Of a DNA stretch of 6,096 nt, positions 1 to 5,745 are shown piece by piece (the first letter of the stretch is position 1; each line of letters begins with the position of its first letter). The translations under genes were made by a program, and so were the position numbers. Origin of the DNA: Chloroflexi bacterium RBG_16_57_11 (GTDB taxonomy: Bacteria > Chloroflexota > Anaerolineae > Anaerolineales > UBA4823); NCBI GenBank assembly GCA_001795165.1, contig MGNS01000053.1:13086-19181 (forward strand). Reading direction: 5' to 3'. The notes beneath the pieces are model-generated. The model was given only the letters and a program-made list of their open reading frames with translations, ran no database searches and had not been told where the DNA came from.

Positions 1-267
1 CTACTCCTGGTGGGCATCGGCGTCGTCACTGCAGTGCCGCTTTTGATGTTTGGTGTTGCCGCACGTAGCATCGATCTGTCCCTCCTTGGGATTTTGCAAT
101 ATGTGGCGCCAACCTGCCAGGTCTTACTCGGTGTTCTGGTGTTCGGTGAGCCGTTTACCTCGGTACGTCTGGTTGGTTTCAGCTTGATCTGGGCCGCGCT
201 GATCTTCTTTTGGGTGGAAGGCGCGCTGCACCAACGTAAGGTGGTGCATGCGGCATCTACACCCTAA
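1..267 (+). CDS. rarD: RarD-like EamA/DMT-superfamily transporter, C-terminal fragment
   Basis: This is the last 88 codons of an inner-membrane transporter of the drug/metabolite transporter superfamily. The reading frame is open through the left edge, so the start lies outside the window; the GTG at position 10 is simply an internal valine codon. The fragment shows about three hydrophobic segments (residues 4-20, 27-47 and 55-72 of the fragment). It carries RarD-type signatures: GVVTAVPLLMFGVAAR, LGILQYVAPT near residues 29-38, GEPF at 49-52, and a final VGFSLIWAAL helix. It ends in a short basic tail with a TAA stop. RarD proteins are about 290-300 residues with ten helices, so roughly the last third is present. 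The substrate is not established for the family; RarD was named for a link to chloramphenicol sensitivity. The gene converges on the large minus-strand gene. The family call is firm, the RarD subgroup fairly so. Confidence 0.85.
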   Translation, partial: LLLVGIGVVTAVPLLMFGVAARSIDLSLLGILQYVAPTCQVLLGVLVFGEPFTSVRLVGFSLIWAALIFFWVEGALHQRKVVHAASTP

Positions 268-279
268 GAATATGATAAT

Positions 280-302
280 AAGCGGGAGCTGAGCTCCGGC
301 TT
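280..302. terminator. Hairpin between convergent genes, probable bidirectional terminator
   Basis: A 23-base inverted repeat fills the middle of the 53-base gap between two convergent genes. The arms AAGC/GGCTT-side and GGAGC/GCTCC pair as 4 bp, one G-G mismatch, then 5 bp around a 3-base TGA loop. Read on the minus strand, the stem is followed by the T-rich run TTATTATCATATTC, which suits intrinsic termination of the large minus-strand gene. Read on the plus strand, only a short TT follows, so termination of the transporter gene would be weaker or rely on the stem alone. Fold energy was not computed. Confidence 0.55.
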
Positions 303-320
303 ACTCGCTAGCTGATTTAC

Positions 321-3300
321 TCAAGGTAAAACAAAACGCATCAAGCGACTGTTGGCAGCATCGACTACCCAAACGCTGCCATCAGGAGCGACACCGGCTG
401 AGGCGGGCAAGCCGAAAGAGTCCAGACCGGTGCCATAATCTCCCCAGGATCGTACAGCTTCACCGGTGTCGCTAAATTGAACCACGCGGTAGCCTTCGGG
501 ATCGGCGGCGAACACAGTGCCACCGTTATCCACGGTTAGGTAGGGCTTGTTATCCAGCGACTGCCCATACCAACCGAGGAAATCCCACGACCGGTAGGGT
601 AAAAAATCGCCTTGCTCGTCTTCCTGGAAAACCTGAATCCGCTGGTTCCAGGTGTCGGCCACATACACCAATCCGTTGGTATCCACGCTGATTCCGACCG
701 GCTCATCGAGCTGTCCGGAACCCATTCCGGGGCTGCCAAACTGTGTCAGGTAGCTACCGTCGCCGTCGAAGACGACCACACGTTTGTTGCCGGTATCGGT
801 GATGAACACCCGGCCTTCCGTATCAACCGCCACGTCCCGTGGACCCCAAAAGGCATCCGGTTGTTCTCCCTGGCCAAAGTAGCCCCACATGGTAAGGAAT
901 TCGCCCTGCGCGTTGAATTTCTGGACGCGGTGGTTCCAGGTGTCGGCGATATACACCGATCCATCCGATCCCAGGCCAACGCCCCAGGGCTGGTTGAAAG
1001 CCCCGCCTCCAACCGTGCCGGTGTTCGCATCACCAAAACTACCCCAAACCTGAAGTGCTGCCCCATCCGGGGCAAGATGTTGGACGCGATGATTGTCCGT
1101 GTCGACCACGTACAGGCTGCCATCCGCAGCGATAGCGATATCCCGCGGGCGCTGGAACTGGCCTGGAAGGCTGCCTGCAGTGCCGAGGACCTGTTCGGCG
1201 TTGAGCATCACATGCAGGTCCTCGAACGGATCGGCTGACGCCGCCTCGGCAACCGGTGACGCGCCATAATTCCACAGCTCGGCGGCGATGTCTTTGCGGA
1301 CATACAGGCGCATGCGAGCCGCAGGTGTCCAGTTGGGCAAGCTCATATCACGGCCTAACACCTGGCCGTACTGTGTGTAATCACGGTTGAGCCAGATCTG
1401 GAATAGGGCAGCCCTCATACCGGGGTCTGTCCAGGCATCGCGGATACGCTCCCAGGTCAGGTCGTAATAATCCTGGTTGGGCCACCAGAGCCGGATGTAT
1501 TCGAACTGGTCGTAAAGGTTCGCAACCACTGGCTCGATCTTTCCAAAGTTGGCGTCACCTACCAGGATCACAGGCGATTCGCGCAGGGTGCGAGAGGGGT
1601 TCTGACCGTAATATTGCGCGTTTGGATAGTTCCGCAGATACCACCAATAAGGGTACGAAGTTTCATTATCATAGGCGACGCGGATTCCGAGGCCATCGGT
1701 GGTGCGGCGAGAGATCTCCTCGAGCTGGTCAAGCGCGACCTTAACGCCAGGCGCTGAGTGGGCGTAAACCAGCAGCTCGTTTGCGTAGTCGTAATTGTAG
1801 TAGTTGGCCTGGATGGCAGTGCGGGCAGTTAAAACCGAGAGCATCGCGAAGAAGGCGAGCGTTACCAGGCGGATGAATTGGATGGCCGGCCAGGTCCGGA
1901 CGAGGTAGAGTAATCCGATGCCGCTGGCGAGAGCGGACAGAAAGCTGAGCAAAAAAGTGCTGGTTGCCTGGAGCTGGGCGAGTTGCTGGCCCTGGAAAGG
2001 TGGGTTGGCTCCGAGCAGAGCGCCAAGGGCGGCGAAAAAGCTCAAGAGAAATACCGGGATCAAGATCAGGGTCAGCCAGCCTCGTCGTTCCCGTAACAGG
2101 CTCCAGTTCGTGGCGTCGATCAGCCGCCCCAACGCCCAGGCGGTACACAGGATGGCAGGCAGAGCGATATGCACGGTCAGCCAAGGCATCTTCTCGCCTG
2201 CGACGGAATAGGCAGTCAGGCTGGTGATCGCCCAAAAACCGAGCAGGGGAAAGACCGGGGCGCTTTGCAGATCACCCGGAGCCGGGAAGCGACCGGGAGC
2301 AGGTTGCGGCTGCTGATCCACCAGATCCTCGTCGGCGGGGCTGTAATCTGCGCCGTAATTTCCGCCGTATTCTACAACTTGATCGACGCCGGAGGGTGAG
2401 AGCAGGCTATCATCTTCAGCGCTCAGGCTGGCGGCATATTCCCTGTCGGCCAGGGCATCCCCACCGTTTTCATCAGCCTGCCCTGCTTCGAGAGAAGCTA
2501 TCTCCCCCCGTTCAGCTTTGGTCTCTTTCCTCCTGAACATATCGGCGAAAGCAATTACAAATGCCAGCACGGTGCCCAGGGCAACCAGGTATTCGTAGAC
2601 CGGCACCTGGACCAGTGCGTAATAATACCAGGGCTGGTTACCACGCTCCACGCTCTGTTGCTCGAGCCAATAACCGAGCGATCCCACCATGCCTGTGAAA
2701 AAACCGGCGCCGTTGGTGAAGATGGAGGTGTAGAAAAGGGTGAACACGCCGTACCAGATAGCGGCGTTGATCAGCCAAAGTCGATGGTTCCAAATCAGGC
2801 CGATGATGACGGATAAGATGGCCAGAGGAGTGAGAAAAACGGCCACGTGCAGGATGCCCGTGAGGTCGAGGGCCATGACCTCGGATGCATTGGTGGGGAT
2901 TTTCCAGCCCATCCAGCGTACCGGGAAAGCCGCCAGTTGCGGCAATACCAGGGTCGCAAGCACGAGTAAAGCGCCGAAGGCACGATCGGCACGCAGGCCT
3001 TCGAGGGTGTAACCCCGAATGAGGAAGGACAAGCCTACTACGACCACCAGGCCGAACAGGGCGGCCAGCGTTGCAGCGATCGGCGACGGGGCGGCCGGCG
3101 GCACCAGCGTACTCGCAACCTCGGTCGAGTTTGAGGGAGTTGTGGCGACGCTCGCTTCACCGCGACCACTCAACACCAGATAGCCGCCCAAAGCGGCGAA
3201 GAGCAACAACGCGATGATCAAGGTGAACAGGAACCGGTTGCGGTATTCCGTACGCGGCCATCGCAGCTGAGTGATTTTATAGATAAAGTAACCACCTAGA

Positions 3301-3902
3301 AACAGCATCGCTTGTGCGGTGTAGATAAATGACGTCTCTTTCGCGGTGAAATGCAAAACCGTCGCCAGGGTCAGCCAGTAGAGATAACGCGGCCAGCCGG
3401 TCTCCAGGTAGCGCAGTATCGCCCAGATGGTGACCACTCCGAATAATTCTATAAGGCCCTCATTACGGGCATAACGGCCGTAATACAGCATGTAAGGAGA
3501 GATCAGCATCAGCGTCGCGCCGACCAGGGCGCCCGAGCGACCCAGGTAGCGCCGGTAGAACCATAAAAAACCGATCGCAGCAACGCTGAACAACGCCGCA
3601 GGCGCGCGGGCGGTGAAATCATTATCGCCGAACATGAAATACGACAAAGCAATAAGATGGAATTGGAGCGGTCCGTGCATCAGAGGGTCATGGGCAAAAC
3701 CCTGGCCGTTGGCAAAACGCCAGGAGTAATACACGTGCGAGTTCTCGTCGTGACTCATCACGCGCGCCCCCAGGATATAGAATCGGCTAAAGACCGCCAG
3801 GAAAAAAATGAGAATCCAAAGCAGGGTCTCGATATTGAGGGTGAGTTTTGTAAATATAGGGCGATCTAACCAACTGGGATTATTCTCGGCTGTGGCGGGC
3901 AT
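321..3902 (-). CDS. Agl23-like (TIGR03663-type) GT-C membrane protein fused to a C-terminal NHL-repeat beta-propeller
   Basis: This 1193-residue protein starts at ATG 3900-3902 behind an AAGGA ribosome site and stops at TGA. Residues 27-455 hold many membrane helices and the marks of the TIGR03663/Agl23 family: Asp52-Glu53 in the first outer loop, His76-Gly77-Pro78, and conserved arginines near 99 and 143-146. In GT-C enzymes an acidic residue in that loop serves in catalysis, so transfer from a lipid-linked sugar is plausible but unproven. A Ser/Thr/Pro loop spans about 246-274 and an acidic loop 456-548. A second membrane half (549-693) carries the motif YSVAGEKMPWLTVH. A soluble, Tyr/Trp-rich domain (700-890) follows. 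Six NHL blades end the protein, at about 905-955, 967-1008, 1017-1057, 1064-1112, 1117-1154 and 1161-1193, with the recurring core VADTWNHRVQ. Family members are usually much shorter. Its glycan, partner and the compartment of the propeller are unknown. It probably shares a transcript with the pseudouridine synthase gene 32 bases upstream. Confidence 0.85.
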   Translation of the reverse strand: MPATAENNPSWLDRPIFTKLTLNIETLLWILIFFLAVFSRFYILGARVMSHDENSHVYYSWRFANGQGFAHDPLMHGPLQFHLIALSYFMFGDNDFTARAPAALFSVAAIGFLWFYRRYLGRSGALVGATLMLISPYMLYYGRYARNEGLIELFGVVTIWAILRYLETGWPRYLYWLTLATVLHFTAKETSFIYTAQAMLFLGGYFIYKITQLRWPRTEYRNRFLFTLIIALLLFAALGGYLVLSGRGEASVATTPSNSTEVASTLVPPAAPSPIAATLAALFGLVVVVGLSFLIRGYTLEGLRADRAFGALLVLATLVLPQLAAFPVRWMGWKIPTNASEVMALDLTGILHVAVFLTPLAILSVIIGLIWNHRLWLINAAIWYGVFTLFYTSIFTNGAGFFTGMVGSLGYWLEQQSVERGNQPWYYYALVQVPVYEYLVALGTVLAFVIAFADMFRRKETKAERGEIASLEAGQADENGGDALADREYAASLSAEDDSLLSPSGVDQVVEYGGNYGADYSPADEDLVDQQPQPAPGRFPAPGDLQSAPVFPLLGFWAITSLTAYSVAGEKMPWLTVHIALPAILCTAWALGRLIDATNWSLLRERRGWLTLILIPVFLLSFFAALGALLGANPPFQGQQLAQLQATSTFLLSFLSALASGIGLLYLVRTWPAIQFIRLVTLAFFAMLSVLTARTAIQANYYNYDYANELLVYAHSAPGVKVALDQLEEISRRTTDGLGIRVAYDNETSYPYWWYLRNYPNAQYYGQNPSRTLRESPVILVGDANFGKIEPVVANLYDQFEYIRLWWPNQDYYDLTWERIRDAWTDPGMRAALFQIWLNRDYTQYGQVLGRDMSLPNWTPAARMRLYVRKDIAAELWNYGASPVAEAASADPFEDLHVMLNAEQVLGTAGSLPGQFQRPRDIAIAADGSLYVVDTDNHRVQHLAPDGAALQVWGSFGDANTGTVGGGAFNQPWGVGLGSDGSVYIADTWNHRVQKFNAQGEFLTMWGYFGQGEQPDAFWGPRDVAVDTEGRVFITDTGNKRVVVFDGDGSYLTQFGSPGMGSGQLDEPVGISVDTNGLVYVADTWNQRIQVFQEDEQGDFLPYRSWDFLGWYGQSLDNKPYLTVDNGGTVFAADPEGYRVVQFSDTGEAVRSWGDYGTGLDSFGLPASAGVAPDGSVWVVDAANSRLMRFVLP
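640..962. repeat. Near-identical DNA segments in propeller blades 2 and 4
   Basis: Positions 640-674 and 928-962 match at 31 of 35 bases, with a perfect 17-base core (643-659 and 931-947). They encode the ADTWNHRVQ/ADTWNQRIQ cores of NHL blades 4 and 2 of the minus-strand protein. The copies are 288 bases (96 residues) apart, the length of two blades. The repeat is explained by the protein's internal symmetry; it suggests that blades arose or were homogenised as pairs. Confidence 0.75.
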
Positions 3903-3908
3903 GCATTT

Positions 3909-3913
3909 TCCTT
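3909..3913 (-). promoter_or_regulatory. Ribosome binding site of the Agl23-NHL gene
   Basis: On the minus strand AAGGA lies six bases before the ATG at 3902. It sits inside the 32-base gap after the rluB stop codon and fixes the start of the large gene. No promoter-like sequence or terminator fits in this gap, which supports co-transcription with rluB. Confidence 0.7.
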
Positions 3914-3934
3914 ATTGACAACCAGCAGGCGCTC

Positions 3935-4825
3935 CTAACCTTTGTGCTGGCGGGATTTACCCGGGCCGTGCTTTGACGCTGCAGGTGACGGGTACGGCTG
4001 CTTTTGAGCCGTGCGTTGCCGGGAAGTTGAAGACGACTTCGGGTGGGTTGTTTTTATACGAGGCTTTTTAGCGTCTGTGTAAGGCTTGACCTTGGATGAT
4101 TTTGGCTTATTTACCGGTTTTCCCTTCAGCTCAGCCACTTCTTCCTCGGTCAGGCGTCGCCATTCACGCGGCTTTAAAGTCCCCAGACGCAAGCTGCCGA
4201 TGCGCACCCGGATGATCTTCACCACCGGCAGGCCGATCTGCAGCCCGGTTTCCCTGATCTGCCGCTTGCGTCCCTCGCGCAAGACCACACGCAGCCAGGC
4301 GCCCTTGCCAAAAAACCCGTCCAGGCGGATTTCCGCAGGGGCGGTGCGATAGCCATCCTCCAGCACAACGCCGCGGCGCCAGGTTTCAAGCTGCTCATCA
4401 TCCGGCCGGCGCGCCACCAGGACGCGATATTCTTTTTCGTGCCCGTAGCGCGGATGGGTGAGGCGGTTGGCCAGCTCGCCATCGCTGGTGAGCAGGATCA
4501 AGCCTTCGCTGTCAACATCCAGGCGGCCTACCGGGTAGATATGACCGGGCAGGTCAACCAGGTCGCGCACCGTTGGGCGCGGGTCGGAGGAGCTGACCGC
4601 GGAGAGTACGCCGCGCGGCTTGTGTAGGGCTATATAAACCGGGGCTTCGGGCAGTTTCAGGGGCTGCCCGTCGACCAGGATGCGGTCGCGTCGCGGATCG
4701 GCTTTATCGCCTAATCCGGCGAGTCGGCCGTTTCCCGTACCCCTGCCGGCCAAGATCAAAACCTCGCAGGAGCGACGCGAACCCAGACCGGCCTGGGCCA
4801 TCAGTTTTTGCAGGCGCTCTTCCAC
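3935..4825 (-). CDS. rluB: RsuA/RluB-family ribosomal large subunit pseudouridine synthase
   Basis: This 296-residue enzyme isomerises a specific uridine to pseudouridine, most likely in 23S rRNA, in the cytoplasm. An S4 RNA-binding domain spans residues 1-57 (MEERLQKLMAQAGLGSRR). The catalytic domain follows, with LHKPRGVLS (67-75), the active-site motif GRLDVDSEGLILLT (100-113; catalytic Asp103), KEYRV (131-135) and EGRKRQIRE (184-192). The family core ends near residue 235. A basic, Ser/Pro/Lys-rich tail of about 60 residues follows and may add RNA contact. The start is GTG at 4823-4825, chosen because it gives the standard family N-terminus; no Shine-Dalgarno precedes it and a TATAAT box lies only eight bases upstream. 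Three glycines replace residues that are usually Val, Val and Glu in the S4 domain (29, 31, 37). Placement after scpB matches the common scpB-rluB order. The exact rRNA target (RluB versus RluE/F or RsuA) is inferred from context. Confidence 0.92.
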   Translation of the reverse strand: MEERLQKLMAQAGLGSRRSCEVLILAGRGTGNGRLAGLGDKADPRRDRILVDGQPLKLPEAPVYIALHKPRGVLSAVSSSDPRPTVRDLVDLPGHIYPVGRLDVDSEGLILLTSDGELANRLTHPRYGHEKEYRVLVARRPDDEQLETWRRGVVLEDGYRTAPAEIRLDGFFGKGAWLRVVLREGRKRQIRETGLQIGLPVVKIIRVRIGSLRLGTLKPREWRRLTEEEVAELKGKPVNKPKSSKVKPYTDAKKPRIKTTHPKSSSTSRQRTAQKQPYPSPAASKHGPGKSRQHKG

Positions 4826-4833
4826 GATCGGGT

Positions 4834-4839
4834 ATTATA
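4834..4839 (-). promoter_or_regulatory. Consensus -10 box (TATAAT) of rluB
   Basis: The minus strand reads GCGTTATAATACCCGATC just before the GTG start of rluB. The hexamer is a perfect sigma-70-type -10. Initiation about seven bases downstream would fall at 4826-4828, leaving a leader of zero to three bases. No good -35 is visible: the hexamer at the 17-base spacing is TGAGGT. This promoter would let rluB and the downstream Agl23-like gene be transcribed apart from scpB. Confidence 0.55.
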
Positions 4840-4880
4840 ACGCAATAAGATCATCTACCTCATTTCGCTTTTCCCACCCG

Positions 4881-4890
4881 ATAGCGCTAT
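4881..4890. repeat. Perfect palindrome ATAGCGCTAT upstream of rluB
   Basis: The ten bases are a perfect inverted repeat centred about 58 bases before the predicted rluB transcription start. A further GCTAT half-site lies at 4898-4902, which can pair with the left arm as GATAGC/GCTATC around a 12-base loop. It could be a regulator site, but a palindrome of this size also arises by chance. Confidence 0.3.
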
Positions 4891-4964
4891 TGAACCTGCT
4901 ATCCGGCCTTCAGACTGTTCCGAATTGCGAGCCTAGCCAGCGATATTGCTCCCTCTGCTTGTCG

Positions 4965-4982
4965 TCATCCATGCCAGGATGA
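4965..4982. repeat. Small inverted repeat (6-base arms, 6-base loop)
   Basis: TCATCC and GGATGA flank the loop ATGCCA, about 32 bases past the scpB stop on the minus strand. The arms match fully, but no T-run follows on either strand, so it is a weak hairpin that might end or protect the scpB transcript rather than a standard terminator. Confidence 0.3.
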
Positions 4983-5013
4983 ACAAGATCTAATAGCGAA
5001 AAAGGGAACAACG

Positions 5014-5688
5014 CTAAACTTCCAGGTTTAACGGTGGCAGATCCGATAGTGAGGCCAGGCCAAAGTATTGCAGACATTCAGGCGTAGCGCTGTAGAGGAT
5101 AGGCCGTCCTGGGGCTTCGGCGCGGCCTACTTCCTGCACCAACCCTTTGAGCAACAGACTTTTGAGCACGTAATCGCTGTTGACTCCGCGCACGAGGTCG
5201 ATTTGAGGGCGTGTCACCGGCTGCCGGTACAGGATGATGGCCAGGGTTTCCAGTGCAGCTCGGCTGAGGCGACTGCTGGCCTCCAGCCCGAGAAACCGCT
5301 CCACTGCTGGTGCGGCAGCCGGCAAAGTGATGAGCTGAACCCGGCCGCGATAACGCTGCAATCGCAAACCTCGTGGGGGGGTCGATTTCTGGTAAAGATG
5401 ATCCAGCTCGTCCAGGCTGCGCTCGACGTCGGCCGGAGGCACTTCCATCGCCGCGGCAAGCTGAGCCGGGGACACCGCGCCTGGGGCGACAAAGAGCAGG
5501 GCTTCCAGAACTGTCAACAGGTCGATGGCAGGCAAGACCGGTGAGGTTTCAAAAGTTTGGGTTTGCCTGGTAGACGGAACCGAGGAGACCCGTGCTGCGT
5601 CTAATGATTCTGCGCCTGTCACATCTGAGGTGGTCAGGCCGGTATCGGGCTGATCTTGGGTCGTTTCGATCGGGTTGGAGTCGCTCAT
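5014..5688 (-). CDS. scpB: Segregation and condensation protein ScpB
   Basis: This 224-residue protein is the kleisin-binding winged-helix subunit of the SMC-ScpA-ScpB condensin, which compacts and separates chromosomes on the nucleoid. The family core starts near residue 55 (LLTVLEALLFVAPGAVS), giving the first winged helix. The second winged helix carries the most conserved block: ALETLAIILYRQPVTRPQID (145-164), RGVNSD (167-172), LLLKGLVQEVGR (178-189) and APGRPILYSATPE (192-204), then YFGLASLSDLPPL (208-220). The first 50 or so residues are a Ser/Thr/Asp-rich, probably disordered extension not needed for the fold. The ATG at 5686-5688 has only a weak ribosome site (GAGTG). A downstream start would still keep the core, so the true start is uncertain. 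The rluB gene follows in the same direction, the usual bacterial pairing; scpA would be expected nearby but is not in this window. Confidence 0.95.
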   Translation of the reverse strand: MSDSNPIETTQDQPDTGLTTSDVTGAESLDAARVSSVPSTRQTQTFETSPVLPAIDLLTVLEALLFVAPGAVSPAQLAAAMEVPPADVERSLDELDHLYQKSTPPRGLRLQRYRGRVQLITLPAAAPAVERFLGLEASSRLSRAALETLAIILYRQPVTRPQIDLVRGVNSDYVLKSLLLKGLVQEVGRAEAPGRPILYSATPECLQYFGLASLSDLPPLNLEV

Positions 5689-5703
5689 TTCACTCGCTCA
5701 GGC

Positions 5704-5714
5704 TATGATACAAT
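5704..5714. promoter_or_regulatory. Overlapping divergent -10 candidates for the lipoprotein gene and scpB
   Basis: TATGATACAAT contains plus-strand hexamers TATGAT (5704-5709) and TACAAT (5709-5714), and on the minus strand TATCAT (5705-5710). Each is one base from TATAAT. Plus-strand initiation near 5716-5721 would give a 25-30-base leader for the lipoprotein gene. Minus-strand initiation near 5698 would leave about 10 bases before scpB. No convincing -35 is seen for either direction. Confidence 0.4.
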
Positions 5715-5733
5715 TCACCGGAATTGGTTTTGG

Positions 5734-5740
5734 AAAGGAG
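5734..5740 (+). promoter_or_regulatory. Strong Shine-Dalgarno of the lipoprotein gene
   Basis: AAAGGAG lies five bases before the ATG at 5746. It is the best ribosome site in the window, contrasts with the weak or absent sites of scpB and rluB, and fixes the start of a gene that is cut off at the right edge. Confidence 0.8.
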
Positions 5741-5745
5741 TATAA

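Larger units (their letters stand above)
4826..5013. other. 188-base intergenic region between scpB and rluB
   Basis: Besides the -10 box, this gap holds a 10-base palindrome and a 6+6 inverted repeat, listed separately. Just after the scpB stop the minus strand has the pyrimidine run TTCCCTTTTTCGC, but I find no stable stem before it, so a classical terminator for scpB is not supported. The longest small minus-strand reading frame starts at ATG 4973 and gives 20 residues with no ribosome site; I do not call it a gene. Confidence 0.5.

Noticed and set aside
10..12. GTG at position 10 as the start of a short complete protein
   Set aside because: The frame is open to the left edge and the sequence matches only the C-terminal third of a RarD-like transporter, so the gene is truncated by the window.
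612..1238. A 208-codon plus-strand open frame opposite the propeller region
   Set aside because: It lies wholly antisense to six clear NHL blades, has no matching family signature, and its apparent repeats mirror those of the real gene.
3903..3934. A terminator or promoter between rluB and the Agl23-like gene
   Set aside because: The 32 bases contain the ribosome site and no inverted repeat or -10/-35 pair.
4914..4975. A 20-residue minus-strand frame (MDDDKQREQYRWLGSQFGTV) between scpB and rluB
   Set aside because: It has protein-like composition, but no ribosome site and no recognisable relative; too short to support as a gene or as a remnant.
4680..4982. A 100-codon plus-strand frame crossing the rluB start and the gap
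   Set aside because: It overlaps the S4 domain of rluB, has no ribosome site and shows no family resemblance in the part over the gap.
5068..5544. A 158-codon plus-strand open frame opposite scpB
   Set aside because: scpB is unmistakable on the other strand across the same bases, and the antisense product is rich in Arg, Gln and His with no recognisable domain.
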